From the NCBI GenBank assembly GCA_002021875.1, contig CP018627.1, positions 6,076,001 through 6,140,000 of the forward strand: a stretch of 64,000 nucleotides of DNA. The letters are read 5' to 3'. A program made the translations under genes and the position numbers. The notes under the pieces were generated by a model, which saw only the letters and a list, made by a program, of their open reading frames with translations, did no database searches and had not been told where the DNA came from. Positions within the stretch are counted from its first letter, which is position 1. Each line of letters begins with the position of its first letter. Shown piece by piece: positions 26,601-34,622 of this stretch. This stretch comes from Streptomyces hygroscopicus. GTDB taxonomy: Bacteria; Actinomycetota; Actinomycetes; Streptomycetales; Streptomycetaceae.

Positions 26601-29075
26601 CTACAGCTTCTCCACCGGTGCGTACCGCAGCAGCAGCCGCTTCGGCTTCTCCTCGCCGAAGTCGATCGTCGCCTCCGCGTTGTCCCCGCTGCCCTTCACC
26701 GCCACCACCGTGCCGAGCCCGAACGAGTCATGGGTGACCCGGTCGCCGATGGCCAGCGCGACCACCGGACGCTCCTTGGCCCGCCGGGTCGCGAACCCGC
26801 TGCCCCCGGCGCGCGAACGCGACGACGACAGACCGGACGACAGCCCCGACGGCGGGGTCGAGGCGATGCTGCCCATGGACGCCGACGGGGTGGCGGGCCC
26901 GGTGCGCCGCCACCGCACATATTGGTCCGGGATCTCCTCCAGGAAGCGGGACGGCGGGTTGTACGCGGGCTGGCCCCATGCGCTGCGCATCGTCGAGCGG
27001 GTCAGATAGAGCCGCTCGCGGGCCCGGGTGATCCCCACATAGGCCAGCCGCCGCTCCTCCTCCAGCTCTTTGGTCTGGCCGAGCGCCCGCATATGCGGGA
27101 AGACGCCGTCCTCCATGCCGCTGAGGAAGACGACCGGGAACTCCAGGCCCTTCGCCGTGTGCAGCGTCATCAGCGTGATCACGCCGGAGCCGTCGGTGTC
27201 CTCGTCGGGGATCTGGTCGGAGTCGGCGACGAGCGCGACCTGCTCCAGAAACTCCGCGAGGGTGCCGGGGTTCTCCTCGCCGCGGTCCTGCTCGAACTCC
27301 AGGGCCACGGCGGCGAGCTCCTGCAGGTTCTCGATCCGGGTCTCGTCCTGCGGATCGGTGGACGCCTGGAGCTCGGCCAGATAGCCGGTGCGCTCCAGCA
27401 CCGCCTCCAGGACGGTCGCCGGGCCCGCCCCGGACTCCACGATGGTGTGCAGCTCCTCCATGAGCGTGTTGAACCGCTTGACGGCGTTGGCCGAGCGGGC
27501 CGCCATGCCGTACGCGTCGTCGACCCGGCGCAGCGCCTGCGGGAAGGTGATCTTCTCGCGCAGCGCCAGCGCGTCGATCATGGCTTCCGCGCGCTCCCCG
27601 ATGCCGCGCTTGGGCACGTTCAGAATCCGGCGGAGCGGGACGGAGTCCTCGGGGTTGGCCAGCACCCGCAGATAGGCGAGGACGTCCCGGACCTCCTTGC
27701 GCTCGTAGAAGCGTACGCCGCCGACGACCTTGTACGGCAGCCCGACCCGGATGAAGATCTCTTCGAAGACACGGGACTGGGCGTTGGTCCGGTAGAAGAC
27801 CGCCACGTCACCGGCCTTGGCGTCGCCCGCGTCCGTGAGCCGGTCGATCTCGTCGGCGACGAACTGGGCCTCGTCGTGCTCGGTGTCGGCCACATAGCCG
27901 GTGATCTCGGTCCCGGCGCCGGCCTCGGTCCACAGGTTCTTCGGGCGGCGGTTCTCATTGCGCTCGATGACCGCGTTGGCCGCGCTCAGGATGGTCTGGG
28001 TGGAGCGGTAGTTCTGCTCGAGGAGGATCGTCCGCGCGGTGGGGTAGTCCTCCTCGAACTGGAGGATGTTGCGGATCGTGGCGCCCCGGAAGGCGTAGAT
28101 CGACTGGTCGGCGTCGCCCACCACGCACAGCTCGGCGGCCGTGGTCTCCTCGGTGTCCGTGCCCACCAGCTCGCGCACGAGGGTGTACTGCGCGTGGTTG
28201 GTGTCCTGGTACTCGTCCACCAGGACGTGCCGGAAGCGGCGGCGGTAGTGCTCGGCCACGTCCGGGAACGCCTGGAGCAGATTGACCGTGGTCATGATGA
28301 TGTCGTCGAAGTCCAGTGCGTTGGCCTCGCGCAGCCTCGCCTGGTACATCGCGTACGCCTCGGCCAGCGTCTTCTCGAAACCGTCCGTGGCCTGTCCGGC
28401 GAAGGTCTCCTCGTCGATCAGCTCGTTCTTCAGGTTGGAGATCTTGGCGCTGAAGGACTTCGGCGGGAACCGCTTGGGGTCGAGATCCAGATCCCGGCAG
28501 ACCAGCGACATCAGCCGCTTGGAGTCGGCGGCGTCGTAGATCGAGAACGACGAGGTGAAGCCGAGCTTCTTCGACTCGCGGCGCAGGATGCGGACACAGG
28601 CGCTGTGGAAGGTGGAGACCCACATGGCGTTCGCCCGCGGGCCGACGAGCTCCTCCACCCGCTCCTTCATCTCGCCCGCCGCCTTGTTGGTGAAGGTGAT
28701 GGCGAGGATCTGGCCGGGGTGCGTGCCGCGGGCGCCGAGCAGATAGGCGATGCGGTGGGTGAGCACCCGGGTCTTGCCGGAGCCGGCACCCGCGACGATC
28801 AGCAGCGGCGAGCCGGTGTGCTCAACGGCGGCTCTCTGCTGCTCGTTCAACCCCTCGAGCAGGGCGGACGGGTCCACGACGGGCCGCGCGGCGCCGTCCC
28901 GGTAGTGGGCCTCCCGGGGCACGGGCGCGTCGAAGCCGCCGCTGAAGAGGTGATGCGGCACGTCCTCGGCACCATCGGGGCCGGGGTGCGCCGAATCCTC
29001 GGGCGGCGGTGGTGGCTCCTCGTTCGAAGGAAGCCCGAGGTCCGCCAGGAAGCTGTCGTCAAAGAGGCTGCTCAT
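26601..29075 (-). CDS. pcrA: ATP-dependent DNA helicase UvrD/PcrA
   Basis: 824 aa, SF1A helicase of DNA repair. Seen: the Q-motif region LLEGLNEQQRAAVEHTGSPL, Walker A GAGSGKTRVLTHRIAYLL, motif II VDEYQDTNHAQY, motif III DADQSIYAFRGA, motif IV EQNYRST, motif V VITLMTLHTAKGLEFPVVF, motif VI YVGITRARERLY. The C-terminal Tudor-like module (DRVTHDSFGLGTVVAVKG) can contact RNA polymerase, as in PcrA/UvrD. It unwinds DNA in excision repair and resolves replication-transcription conflicts. A DNA-damage-type promoter ends ten bases before ATG 29075, predicting an almost leaderless transcript. Confidence 0.96.
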   Translation of the reverse strand: MSSLFDDSFLADLGLPSNEEPPPPPEDSAHPGPDGAEDVPHHLFSGGFDAPVPREAHYRDGAARPVVDPSALLEGLNEQQRAAVEHTGSPLLIVAGAGSGKTRVLTHRIAYLLGARGTHPGQILAITFTNKAAGEMKERVEELVGPRANAMWVSTFHSACVRILRRESKKLGFTSSFSIYDAADSKRLMSLVCRDLDLDPKRFPPKSFSAKISNLKNELIDEETFAGQATDGFEKTLAEAYAMYQARLREANALDFDDIIMTTVNLLQAFPDVAEHYRRRFRHVLVDEYQDTNHAQYTLVRELVGTDTEETTAAELCVVGDADQSIYAFRGATIRNILQFEEDYPTARTILLEQNYRSTQTILSAANAVIERNENRRPKNLWTEAGAGTEITGYVADTEHDEAQFVADEIDRLTDAGDAKAGDVAVFYRTNAQSRVFEEIFIRVGLPYKVVGGVRFYERKEVRDVLAYLRVLANPEDSVPLRRILNVPKRGIGERAEAMIDALALREKITFPQALRRVDDAYGMAARSANAVKRFNTLMEELHTIVESGAGPATVLEAVLERTGYLAELQASTDPQDETRIENLQELAAVALEFEQDRGEENPGTLAEFLEQVALVADSDQIPDEDTDGSGVITLMTLHTAKGLEFPVVFLSGMEDGVFPHMRALGQTKELEEERRLAYVGITRARERLYLTRSTMRSAWGQPAYNPPSRFLEEIPDQYVRWRRTGPATPSASMGSIASTPPSGLSSGLSSSRSRAGGSGFATRRAKERPVVALAIGDRVTHDSFGLGTVVAVKGSGDNAEATIDFGEEKPKRLLLRYAPVEKL

Positions 29076-29084
29076 CGCTCCCCG

Positions 29085-29107
29085 AGTCTAGGCCGCCCCA
29101 CTGACAG
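29085..29107 (-). promoter_or_regulatory. RecA-NDp (PafBC-type) promoter of pcrA/uvrD
   Basis: Minus strand: CTGTCAGTG, eight bases (GGGCGGCC), TAGACT. It matches tTGTCRgtg-N8-TAnnnT except for the first, weakly conserved base. Predicted start is three to four bases before the ATG. This is a known type of target for RecA-independent damage induction. Confidence 0.8.
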
Positions 29108-29265
29108 CCGATGCCCGAACATCACGAAACGGTTTCGGGCAAAACGGTCACCAGTCTTCACAGGAGCCCCACGTGTTGGCTACCGTCCTGCGTCAGGCGG
29201 CCCGGAAGATCCGTCGGCGAACCACGTCGGCACGGGCGGCCTCCGCCGAGTCCGGCACCGCCGTA

Positions 29266-29423
29266 AGGCGCCCGGAGCCGGGGACCCGACAACGCGACAC
29301 CGGGGTGAATCGGCCCGAAGCGGCGTGGCACGGAAGTGCCGCCCGGACACGGCCGTAGGGCAACCTTCCGTACCGCCCGAACCCGACAGCTAACCCGGTA
29401 GGCGGTCCACGGAAGGAGCGCCT
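29266..29423 (+). promoter_or_regulatory. c-di-AMP riboswitch (ydaO-yuaA type)
   Basis: The leader contains the conserved ydaO blocks in order: GCCGGGGACCCGACAA, CCGGGGTGAATCGG, GTAGGGCAACCTTCCG, GAACCCGACAGCTAACCCGG and GTAGGCGG...GGAAGGAGCG. The outer P1 helix can form between 29266-29271 (AGGCGC) and 29418-29423 (GCGCCT), which lies between the Shine-Dalgarno and the TTG start. This element is known upstream of Streptomyces cell-wall hydrolase genes such as rpfA, where c-di-AMP switches expression off. Confidence 0.88.
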
Positions 29424-29426
29424 CCC

Positions 29427-30587
29427 TTGGCGTCGCACCGCAAGCCGCGGAGCCGAATACCGGCCCCGCTCACCGGTCACGGCCGCCGTACGGCCGTCGG
29501 GTTCACCACGGCCGCCCTCGCATCTGTCACCCTCCTCTCCCAGACGGCCAACGCCGCGCCGGGCGACGACCCCAAGCCGGCCACCCAGTCGATCGACAAG
29601 GTCAAGGAGAAGGTCGACACCCTCTATCACCAGGCGGAGAGCGCCACCCAGCGCTACAACGCCGCCAAGGAGCGCGCCGATCAGCAGCGGGGCAAGGTCG
29701 ACAAGCTGCTGGACTCCGTCGCCCAGCGCACCGAGAAGCTCAACGAGGCGCGACGCACGCTCGGCGCCTACGCCACCGCCCAGTACCGCGACGGCGGAAT
29801 GGCCCGCTCCGCCGCGACCCTGCTGTTCTCCAACGATCCGCAGGACGTCTTCGACCAGTCGCATCTGATCGACCGGCTGACCGGTCGGCAGAAGCAGGCC
29901 GTCGACGACTTCCAGAAGCAGCAGGCGAGCGCCGCCAAGGAGCGCGGTAAGGCCAGCGAGAGCCTCGCCTCACTGACCGCGTCGCAGAAGCAGCTGAAGA
30001 CCCAGAAGAAGACCGTCCAGGACAAGCTGACAGAGGCCCGGCGGCTGCTGGCGAATCTGACCGCCAAGGAGAAGGCGCGGCTGGCGGCGATCGAGAAGAA
30101 GAAGGCGGAAGAGGCCCGCCGTAAGGCGGCCGCGCTCGCCGAGAAGCAGCGGCAGGAGGCCGCGCGCAAGAAGCAGCAGGAGCAGCAGAACGGAGACAGC
30201 GGCTCCGGTTCGACGGCGCCCTCGGCCCCCGCCAACAGCTCCAAGGCGGCCCAGGCCATCGCCTTCGCGAAGTCGCAGCTCGGCAAGCCGTATGTCTGGG
30301 GCGCGACCGGTCCCAGCTCCTTCGACTGCTCAGGACTGACGCAGGCGGCCTGGAAGACGGCCGGGATCTCGCTGCCGCGCACCACCTGGGACCAGGTGAA
30401 GGCCGGTACGCGCGTCTCGACGTCCGAACTCCAGCCGGGCGATCTGGTCTTCTTCTACGACGACATCAGCCATGTCGGCCTCTACATCGGCGACGGGATG
30501 ATGATCCACGCGCCGAAGCCGGGCGATGTGGTGAAGAAGGCGCCGATCACCGAGATGCCGATCTACGGGAGCGTGCGGCCCGCGTAG
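29427..30587 (+). CDS. Secreted NlpC/P60 peptidoglycan endopeptidase
   Basis: 386 aa starting at TTG 29427, eight bases after AAGGAG. Signal peptide with cleavage after ANA near residue 45. Residues 50-260 are long coiled coils (KVKEKVDTLYHQAESATQR; ENEA-like Lys/Glu/Ala-rich). The C-terminal NlpC/P60 domain has Cys in FDCSGLTQAAW, His in ISHVGLYIGDG, and the third polar residue in MMIHAP. It cleaves D-Glu/mDAP-type stem-peptide bonds; the coiled coil probably autoinhibits or positions it, as in RipA-like enzymes. Controlled by the c-di-AMP riboswitch immediately upstream. Paralogue of the gene at 32274. Confidence 0.94.
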   Translation: MASHRKPRSRIPAPLTGHGRRTAVGFTTAALASVTLLSQTANAAPGDDPKPATQSIDKVKEKVDTLYHQAESATQRYNAAKERADQQRGKVDKLLDSVAQRTEKLNEARRTLGAYATAQYRDGGMARSAATLLFSNDPQDVFDQSHLIDRLTGRQKQAVDDFQKQQASAAKERGKASESLASLTASQKQLKTQKKTVQDKLTEARRLLANLTAKEKARLAAIEKKKAEEARRKAAALAEKQRQEAARKKQQEQQNGDSGSGSTAPSAPANSSKAAQAIAFAKSQLGKPYVWGATGPSSFDCSGLTQAAWKTAGISLPRTTWDQVKAGTRVSTSELQPGDLVFFYDDISHVGLYIGDGMMIHAPKPGDVVKKAPITEMPIYGSVRPA

Positions 30588-30615
30588 GACACGGGGGCCG
30601 TACAGGCCCTTGGCG

Positions 30616-30651
30616 TGCCGCTGCCCGGGGCCGGGGCCCCGGGCAGCGGCA
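30616..30651. terminator. Bidirectional terminator, NlpC/P60 gene / L,D-transpeptidase
   Basis: 15-bp stem (30616-30630 TGCCGCTGCCCGGGG with 30637-30651), 6-nt loop, between convergent genes. Confidence 0.85.
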
Positions 30652-30678
30652 TCGTCACGTCATCGGCTCATGTGCCGT

Positions 30679-31464
30679 TCACGTACCGGGCTTGCGCCCG
30701 TAGACGTACACGTCGTCGCCGTTCTTCAGCAGGCTCCAGTACTTCTTGGCCTCGCCCGTGCGCATGTTGACGCAGCCGTGGGAGCCGGGCGGGGACCATA
30801 CGCTCCCGGCGATCGAGTGGAACGCCTGACCGCCGTCGAAGAACTGGCTGTAGGGCATGGCGACCTTGTAGAGCGTCGACCAGTGGTCGATGTTCCGCCA
30901 GTAGATCTTCTTCAGCCCGGTGCGGGTCTCGAAGCCGTTCCGCCCGGACCGCACCGGCACCGGCCCGTAGACCAGCCGGGAGCCGTCCTGGATCCAGCTG
31001 AGCTGCCGGGTGAGGTCGACGCAGGCGATGCGGCCCTTGTTGGTCGGGCACTTCTTCGCCGCGTTCGGGTTGTGTCCGGCGGCCTTCTGGGCGTTGATCA
31101 GACTCATCACGCCCGAGGTGATCGGGCCCGCATAGCCGATCGTCGGGCTGATGCCGTGGTTGACCTGGAACTTCTGGATCGCGAGACAGTCCGCCCGCGA
31201 CTGCCGCCCGTCCACGGGGCGGCCCAGGAACCGCTCGGCCTGCTTCTGATACGGCCCCACGCTGGTCGTGCACGACGACGCGGCCATGGTCGCCGGTGTC
31301 ACCGATCCGGCCGACCTGCCCAGCGGCCGTGCCTGGGCCGGCCGCGCCTGAGCCTGCGCCGGACCGGCGACGGCGACCGCGAGCGGCACCGTCATCCCCG
31401 CCAGCCCCAGCACGAGGCCCGCGCGCCGGCCATGCCTGCTTCTGACTGCCCCCACTGCCCCCAT
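30679..31464 (-). CDS. L,D-transpeptidase (YkuD) with peptidoglycan-binding domain
   Basis: 261 aa. Signal peptide (GLVLGLAGMTVPLAVAVAG, cleavage near AQA). A PG_binding_1-like helical domain occupies residues about 60-115 (ADCLAIQKFQVNHGISP). The YkuD catalytic domain has the signature HSIAGS...SHGCVNM, with the nucleophilic Cys near residue 235. It forms 3-3 cross-links or attaches proteins to peptidoglycan. ATG 31464 is used: GAGAGGAG lies five bases upstream, whereas GTG 31470 is too close. It lies between two wall peptidase genes. Confidence 0.93.
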   Translation of the reverse strand: MGAVGAVRSRHGRRAGLVLGLAGMTVPLAVAVAGPAQAQARPAQARPLGRSAGSVTPATMAASSCTTSVGPYQKQAERFLGRPVDGRQSRADCLAIQKFQVNHGISPTIGYAGPITSGVMSLINAQKAAGHNPNAAKKCPTNKGRIACVDLTRQLSWIQDGSRLVYGPVPVRSGRNGFETRTGLKKIYWRNIDHWSTLYKVAMPYSQFFDGGQAFHSIAGSVWSPPGSHGCVNMRTGEAKKYWSLLKNGDDVYVYGRKPGT

Positions 31465-31585
31465 GGCCACTCCTCTCGACTGCCTCGCTCTTTACCCAGA
31501 CAGCTCGCGAGTGCAAACGGTTGCCTCAGGATCGTGTCGAAAAGGTGTCGGAATTGTCTCGGGATTGCCTCAGATGATCAGCTCG

Positions 31586-31939
31586 TCAGGTCCACAGCAC
31601 GGCGATGAAAATGTTTGCCGTTGTCAAGGCACCTACCGCGCCGAAGGCGGCAGACTCTACCTTCTCCTCGTCGCGCTTCACATACACCAGGCCGAGGACC
31701 ACGATCAGCAGCGCCAGCTTCACACCGATCTTGATGTTGTTGACACTGTTGTCGTCGGCCTGATTGAGCCCGACCAGCGCCGCGCCGGTGACCAGCATGG
31801 TCAGCGCGCCGTGCAGCATCGCCGGGGTCATCCGGGCCTCGCCCGCGCCCATCGCCTTCAACTGCGAGAAGAAGCCGCCGAGCAGCGCGCCGATGCCGAC
31901 GATATGCAGGCCGACGAACACGTGAATGAGTACGTCCAT
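31586..31939 (-). CDS. Small integral membrane protein
   Basis: 117 aa with four hydrophobic segments (MDVLIHVFVGLHIVGIGALL, MLHGALTMLVTGAALVGL, IGVKLALLIVVLGLVYVK, SAAFGAVGALTTANIFIAVL). No cysteine or metal motif. Looks like the actinobacterial integral-membrane family with DUF2269-like topology; function unknown. Start ATG 31939 agrees with the first membrane helix, though the ribosome-binding site (CCGGAACC) is poor. Confidence 0.75.
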   Translation of the reverse strand: MDVLIHVFVGLHIVGIGALLGGFFSQLKAMGAGEARMTPAMLHGALTMLVTGAALVGLNQADDNSVNNIKIGVKLALLIVVLGLVYVKRDEEKVESAAFGAVGALTTANIFIAVLWT

Positions 31940-32273
31940 GGTTCCGGAGACTAACCGCGCGCATATCATCACCCGGCACTCGGGTGGGCCCCTATCGGTG
32001 CTTCGGTCACGGCAGCCCCACACTCCCGACCACCCCACTCGCCGGGCGATCAGCCGCCGTCACGGGAGCGACGAAATCCGTGCACTCCCGTTCAATCCCC
32101 CGCACGACCCCCGGTTTCCGGCCTAACTTCCTCCTCCAGGTGGCAGTCCGCTTCCCGTCAACTGAGGGTCCCCGCCTCATGGCGGACTGCCACCTGTCCG
32201 TCCGCCCCCCATGAGGGTCCAGGATCAGCGGAATGTCCTGGAATGCCCAAGAAAGACCAGGTGAACCGCCGCA
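31940..32273. other. Divergent intergenic region with a long inverted repeat
   Basis: 334 bp between the small membrane protein and the second NlpC/P60 gene. Its main feature is the inverted repeat at 32138-32195, described separately. TGAGGGTCC occurs twice (32164 and 32213). No ydaO-like element. Confidence 0.6.
32138..32195. repeat. 14-bp perfect inverted repeat upstream of NlpC/P60 gene 2
   Basis: AGGTGGCAGTCCGC (32138-32151) pairs with 32182-32195 across a 30-nt loop. It lies 78 bp upstream of the GTG start. It could be a large leader hairpin or a pair of operator half-sites; there is no T tract, so a simple terminator is less likely. Confidence 0.7.
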
Positions 32274-33299
32274 GTGGCGTCGCACAGGAAGCCCAAGCAG
32301 CGCTCGCTCACCAGCACCGCCCGCGCGGCCGCGCTCCTCGCCCTCACCGGCGCCGCGTCCGCCACCCTCCTCGACGGCACCGGGCACGCCGAGAACCGCC
32401 TCACCCCCGCGCAGGTGAAGGCGAAGGTCGATCAGTACCAGCGGCAGGCCGAGGAGGCCACCGAGAGGTACAACGGCGCGAAGGACAAAGCCGACAAGGC
32501 CCGTGCGGCGCTGGACGCGCTGCGCGACCAGGCCGCCCGCCGCACCACCCGGCTCAACGCCGCGCGCAACGCCCTCGGCGCCTTCGCCACCGCCCAGTAC
32601 CGCTCGGGCACGATCGCCCCGGCCCTCCAGCTCGCCCTGTCCTCCTCCCCCGGTCAGTACCTTCAGCGCGCCTCACTCGCCGAGCGCGCGGGGAACCGCC
32701 AGGCCGCCCTGATCGCCTCCGTCGGCCGTCAGGAGCGGAAATTACGCCAGGTCCGCGGCGAGGCGGCCGACCGCCTCGCCGCTCTGCGCGCCTCCCAGAC
32801 GGCGGCCGCCCACCACAAGCGGACCGTCCGGCAAAGGCTCGCCGCCGCCGATCGCCTCCTCGACCGGCTGACCCTCGAGCAGCGGCAGCGCCTGCTGGCG
32901 GCCCAGGACGGCGACAAGGCCGGTGCCGACGGCACCGCCTCCCCCACCGCGGGCCGCGCGGCCCGCGCCGTCTCCTACGCGTACGCGGCCCTCGGCAAGC
33001 CGTACGTCTGGGGCGCCACCGGCCCCCACGGCTACGACTGCTCCGGGCTCACACAGGCCGCCTGGCGCGCCGCCGGGGTCGCCCTGCCCCGCACCACCTA
33101 CACCCAGATCAACGCCGGCCGGCGCGTCACCCGCGACCAACTGGCCCCCGGCGACCTGGTCTTCTTCTACTCCGGCGTCAGCCATGTGGGCCTCTACATC
33201 GGCGACGGCCGCATCATCCACGCCCCGCGCCCGGGCGCCCCCGTCCGGGTGGCCTCCGTCGCCGACATGCCCTTCGCGGGAGCGGCCCGCCCGGCGTAG
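32274..33299 (+). CDS. Secreted NlpC/P60 endopeptidase, TTA-containing paralogue
   Basis: 341 aa from GTG 32274. Shares the N-terminal MASHRKP and overall design with the 29427 gene: signal peptide, coiled coil (about 45-215), NlpC/P60 domain with YDCSGLTQAAW, VSHVGLYIGDG and RIIHAP, all catalytic residues intact. The coiled coil is more Arg/Ala-rich, from Lys/Glu in the paralogue. Codon 157 (32742-32744) is TTA, so full translation should need bldA tRNA-Leu(UUA), suggesting action in aerial growth or sporulation. It lacks the c-di-AMP riboswitch of its paralogue. Confidence 0.93.
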   Translation: MASHRKPKQRSLTSTARAAALLALTGAASATLLDGTGHAENRLTPAQVKAKVDQYQRQAEEATERYNGAKDKADKARAALDALRDQAARRTTRLNAARNALGAFATAQYRSGTIAPALQLALSSSPGQYLQRASLAERAGNRQAALIASVGRQERKLRQVRGEAADRLAALRASQTAAAHHKRTVRQRLAAADRLLDRLTLEQRQRLLAAQDGDKAGADGTASPTAGRAARAVSYAYAALGKPYVWGATGPHGYDCSGLTQAAWRAAGVALPRTTYTQINAGRRVTRDQLAPGDLVFFYSGVSHVGLYIGDGRIIHAPRPGAPVRVASVADMPFAGAARPA

Positions 33300-33331
33300 G
33301 TGTCCCGGGCCGGTCCCCGGGGGCCGGTGGG

Positions 33332-33455
33332 TGACGGGGACCTGTCGGCCGGGAGGGGAGGGGGACGGCGGCTGACGGGGGCCTGTCGGCGGAGGGACGG
33401 CGGCTGACGGGGGTCTGTCGGCGGGCACCACCGGATGACGGCGCTCTGTCGGTGG
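33332..33455. repeat. Intergenic minisatellite
   Basis: Four copies of TGACGGGGG-CTGTCGGCGG begin at 33332, 33373, 33405 and 33436 (spacing 41, 32, 31 bp) between the NlpC/P60 gene and the SDR gene. Copies have diverged slightly. No coding role. Confidence 0.8.
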
Positions 33456-33542
33456 GTCGTCGGTCGCGGCCGTAAGGCTGACATGTGACCGCGTCAGCCA
33501 CATTCGGTCACCGGCCCGCCCTCACGAACGCCAGGAGCCCCC

Positions 33543-34505
33543 ATGCCTTCCACCGACTCGTCCGAAGCCTCTACCGCGCCATGGGACGTCCATCGGCTGC
33601 CGCGCGCCGACGGTAAGACCTTTCTGGTGACCGGAGGCAACGCGGGGATCGGGTACTTCGTCGCCGAACAGCTCGCTGGTACGGGAGCCACCGTCGTCCT
33701 CGGCAGCCGGGACGCGGACAAGGCGGACGCCGCCACGGCCTCGATCCGCTCCCGGGTCCCCGAAGCCCGGGTGCGGCATATCCGGCTGGACCTCGCCGAC
33801 CTCGCCTCGCTCAAAGCCTCCGCGGAAGCCCTGCGGTCGGACCGTCTCGACGCGGTCGTCCACAACGCCGGGGTGAAGTTCGACGAGCCGCCCCGCCGTG
33901 AGACCGGGGACGGCCATGAGGCGATGTTCGGGATCAACCACCTCGGGCACTTCGCGCTGACCCACTGGCTGGCACCGCTGCTGGCGGCCGCCCCCGAGGG
34001 CCGGGTCGTCACCACGGGCAGCTTCGCGGCCACGTCCGAGCGGCTGGACCTGGACGACCTCGAGAGCACCCGGGACTACCGGCCGGACCGCACCTATGGA
34101 CGGTCGAAACTGGCCCAGATGCTCTTCGGTTTCGAACTCGACCGCCGTCTGAGGACGGCCGACAGCACGGTGCGGAGCGTGGTCACCCACCCCGGTGGCG
34201 CGCTCGACGCTCTCACCCCGCCCCGCCCGCCCCTCCACGCCCCCACGACCGGCGAACGGCTGCGCGGGCTGCCCGCCGGAATCCTCGTCCAGGGCAAGGA
34301 GGCGGCCGCCTGGAGCGCCGTACGGGCGGTCCTCGACCCGTCCGTCAGCGGCGGCGAACTGTGGGCCCCGAGGGTCTTCGGCCTCCGCGGCACCCCCCGC
34401 CGACGGCCCGTCCGAGGTCATCTGGCGGATGCGGAGGTCGCGGCCCGCCTGTGGTCGGCGAGCCGCGACCTGACGGGGGTCGAGCCGGAGTTCGGCCTCG
34501 GGTGA
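33543..34505 (+). CDS. Short-chain dehydrogenase/reductase
   Basis: 320 aa, Rossmann-fold oxidoreductase. Seen: cofactor loop TGGNAGIG near residue 31, HNAGV (NAG motif), catalytic Ser in VVTTGSFAA and Tyr/Lys in YGRSKLAQ. The basic residue after strand 2 (LGSRD) suggests NADP. It resembles retinol dehydrogenase/WWOX-like SDRs; the substrate cannot be told. It is monocistronic; the GGAG upstream (AGGAGCCCCC) supports ATG 33543. Confidence 0.92.
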   Translation: MPSTDSSEASTAPWDVHRLPRADGKTFLVTGGNAGIGYFVAEQLAGTGATVVLGSRDADKADAATASIRSRVPEARVRHIRLDLADLASLKASAEALRSDRLDAVVHNAGVKFDEPPRRETGDGHEAMFGINHLGHFALTHWLAPLLAAAPEGRVVTTGSFAATSERLDLDDLESTRDYRPDRTYGRSKLAQMLFGFELDRRLRTADSTVRSVVTHPGGALDALTPPRPPLHAPTTGERLRGLPAGILVQGKEAAAWSAVRAVLDPSVSGGELWAPRVFGLRGTPRRRPVRGHLADAEVAARLWSASRDLTGVEPEFGLG

Positions 34506-34622
34506 GGCCCATCGGTCACGGCGCGTAGCCCGTCCGAGGGGGCCCTGCGGCTGCTGTCGATGATGGGCACGCAGCGCATGGAGATGCCGGGCTGAGCGGC
34601 CGCGGTCCGCCCCGTTTCCAGC

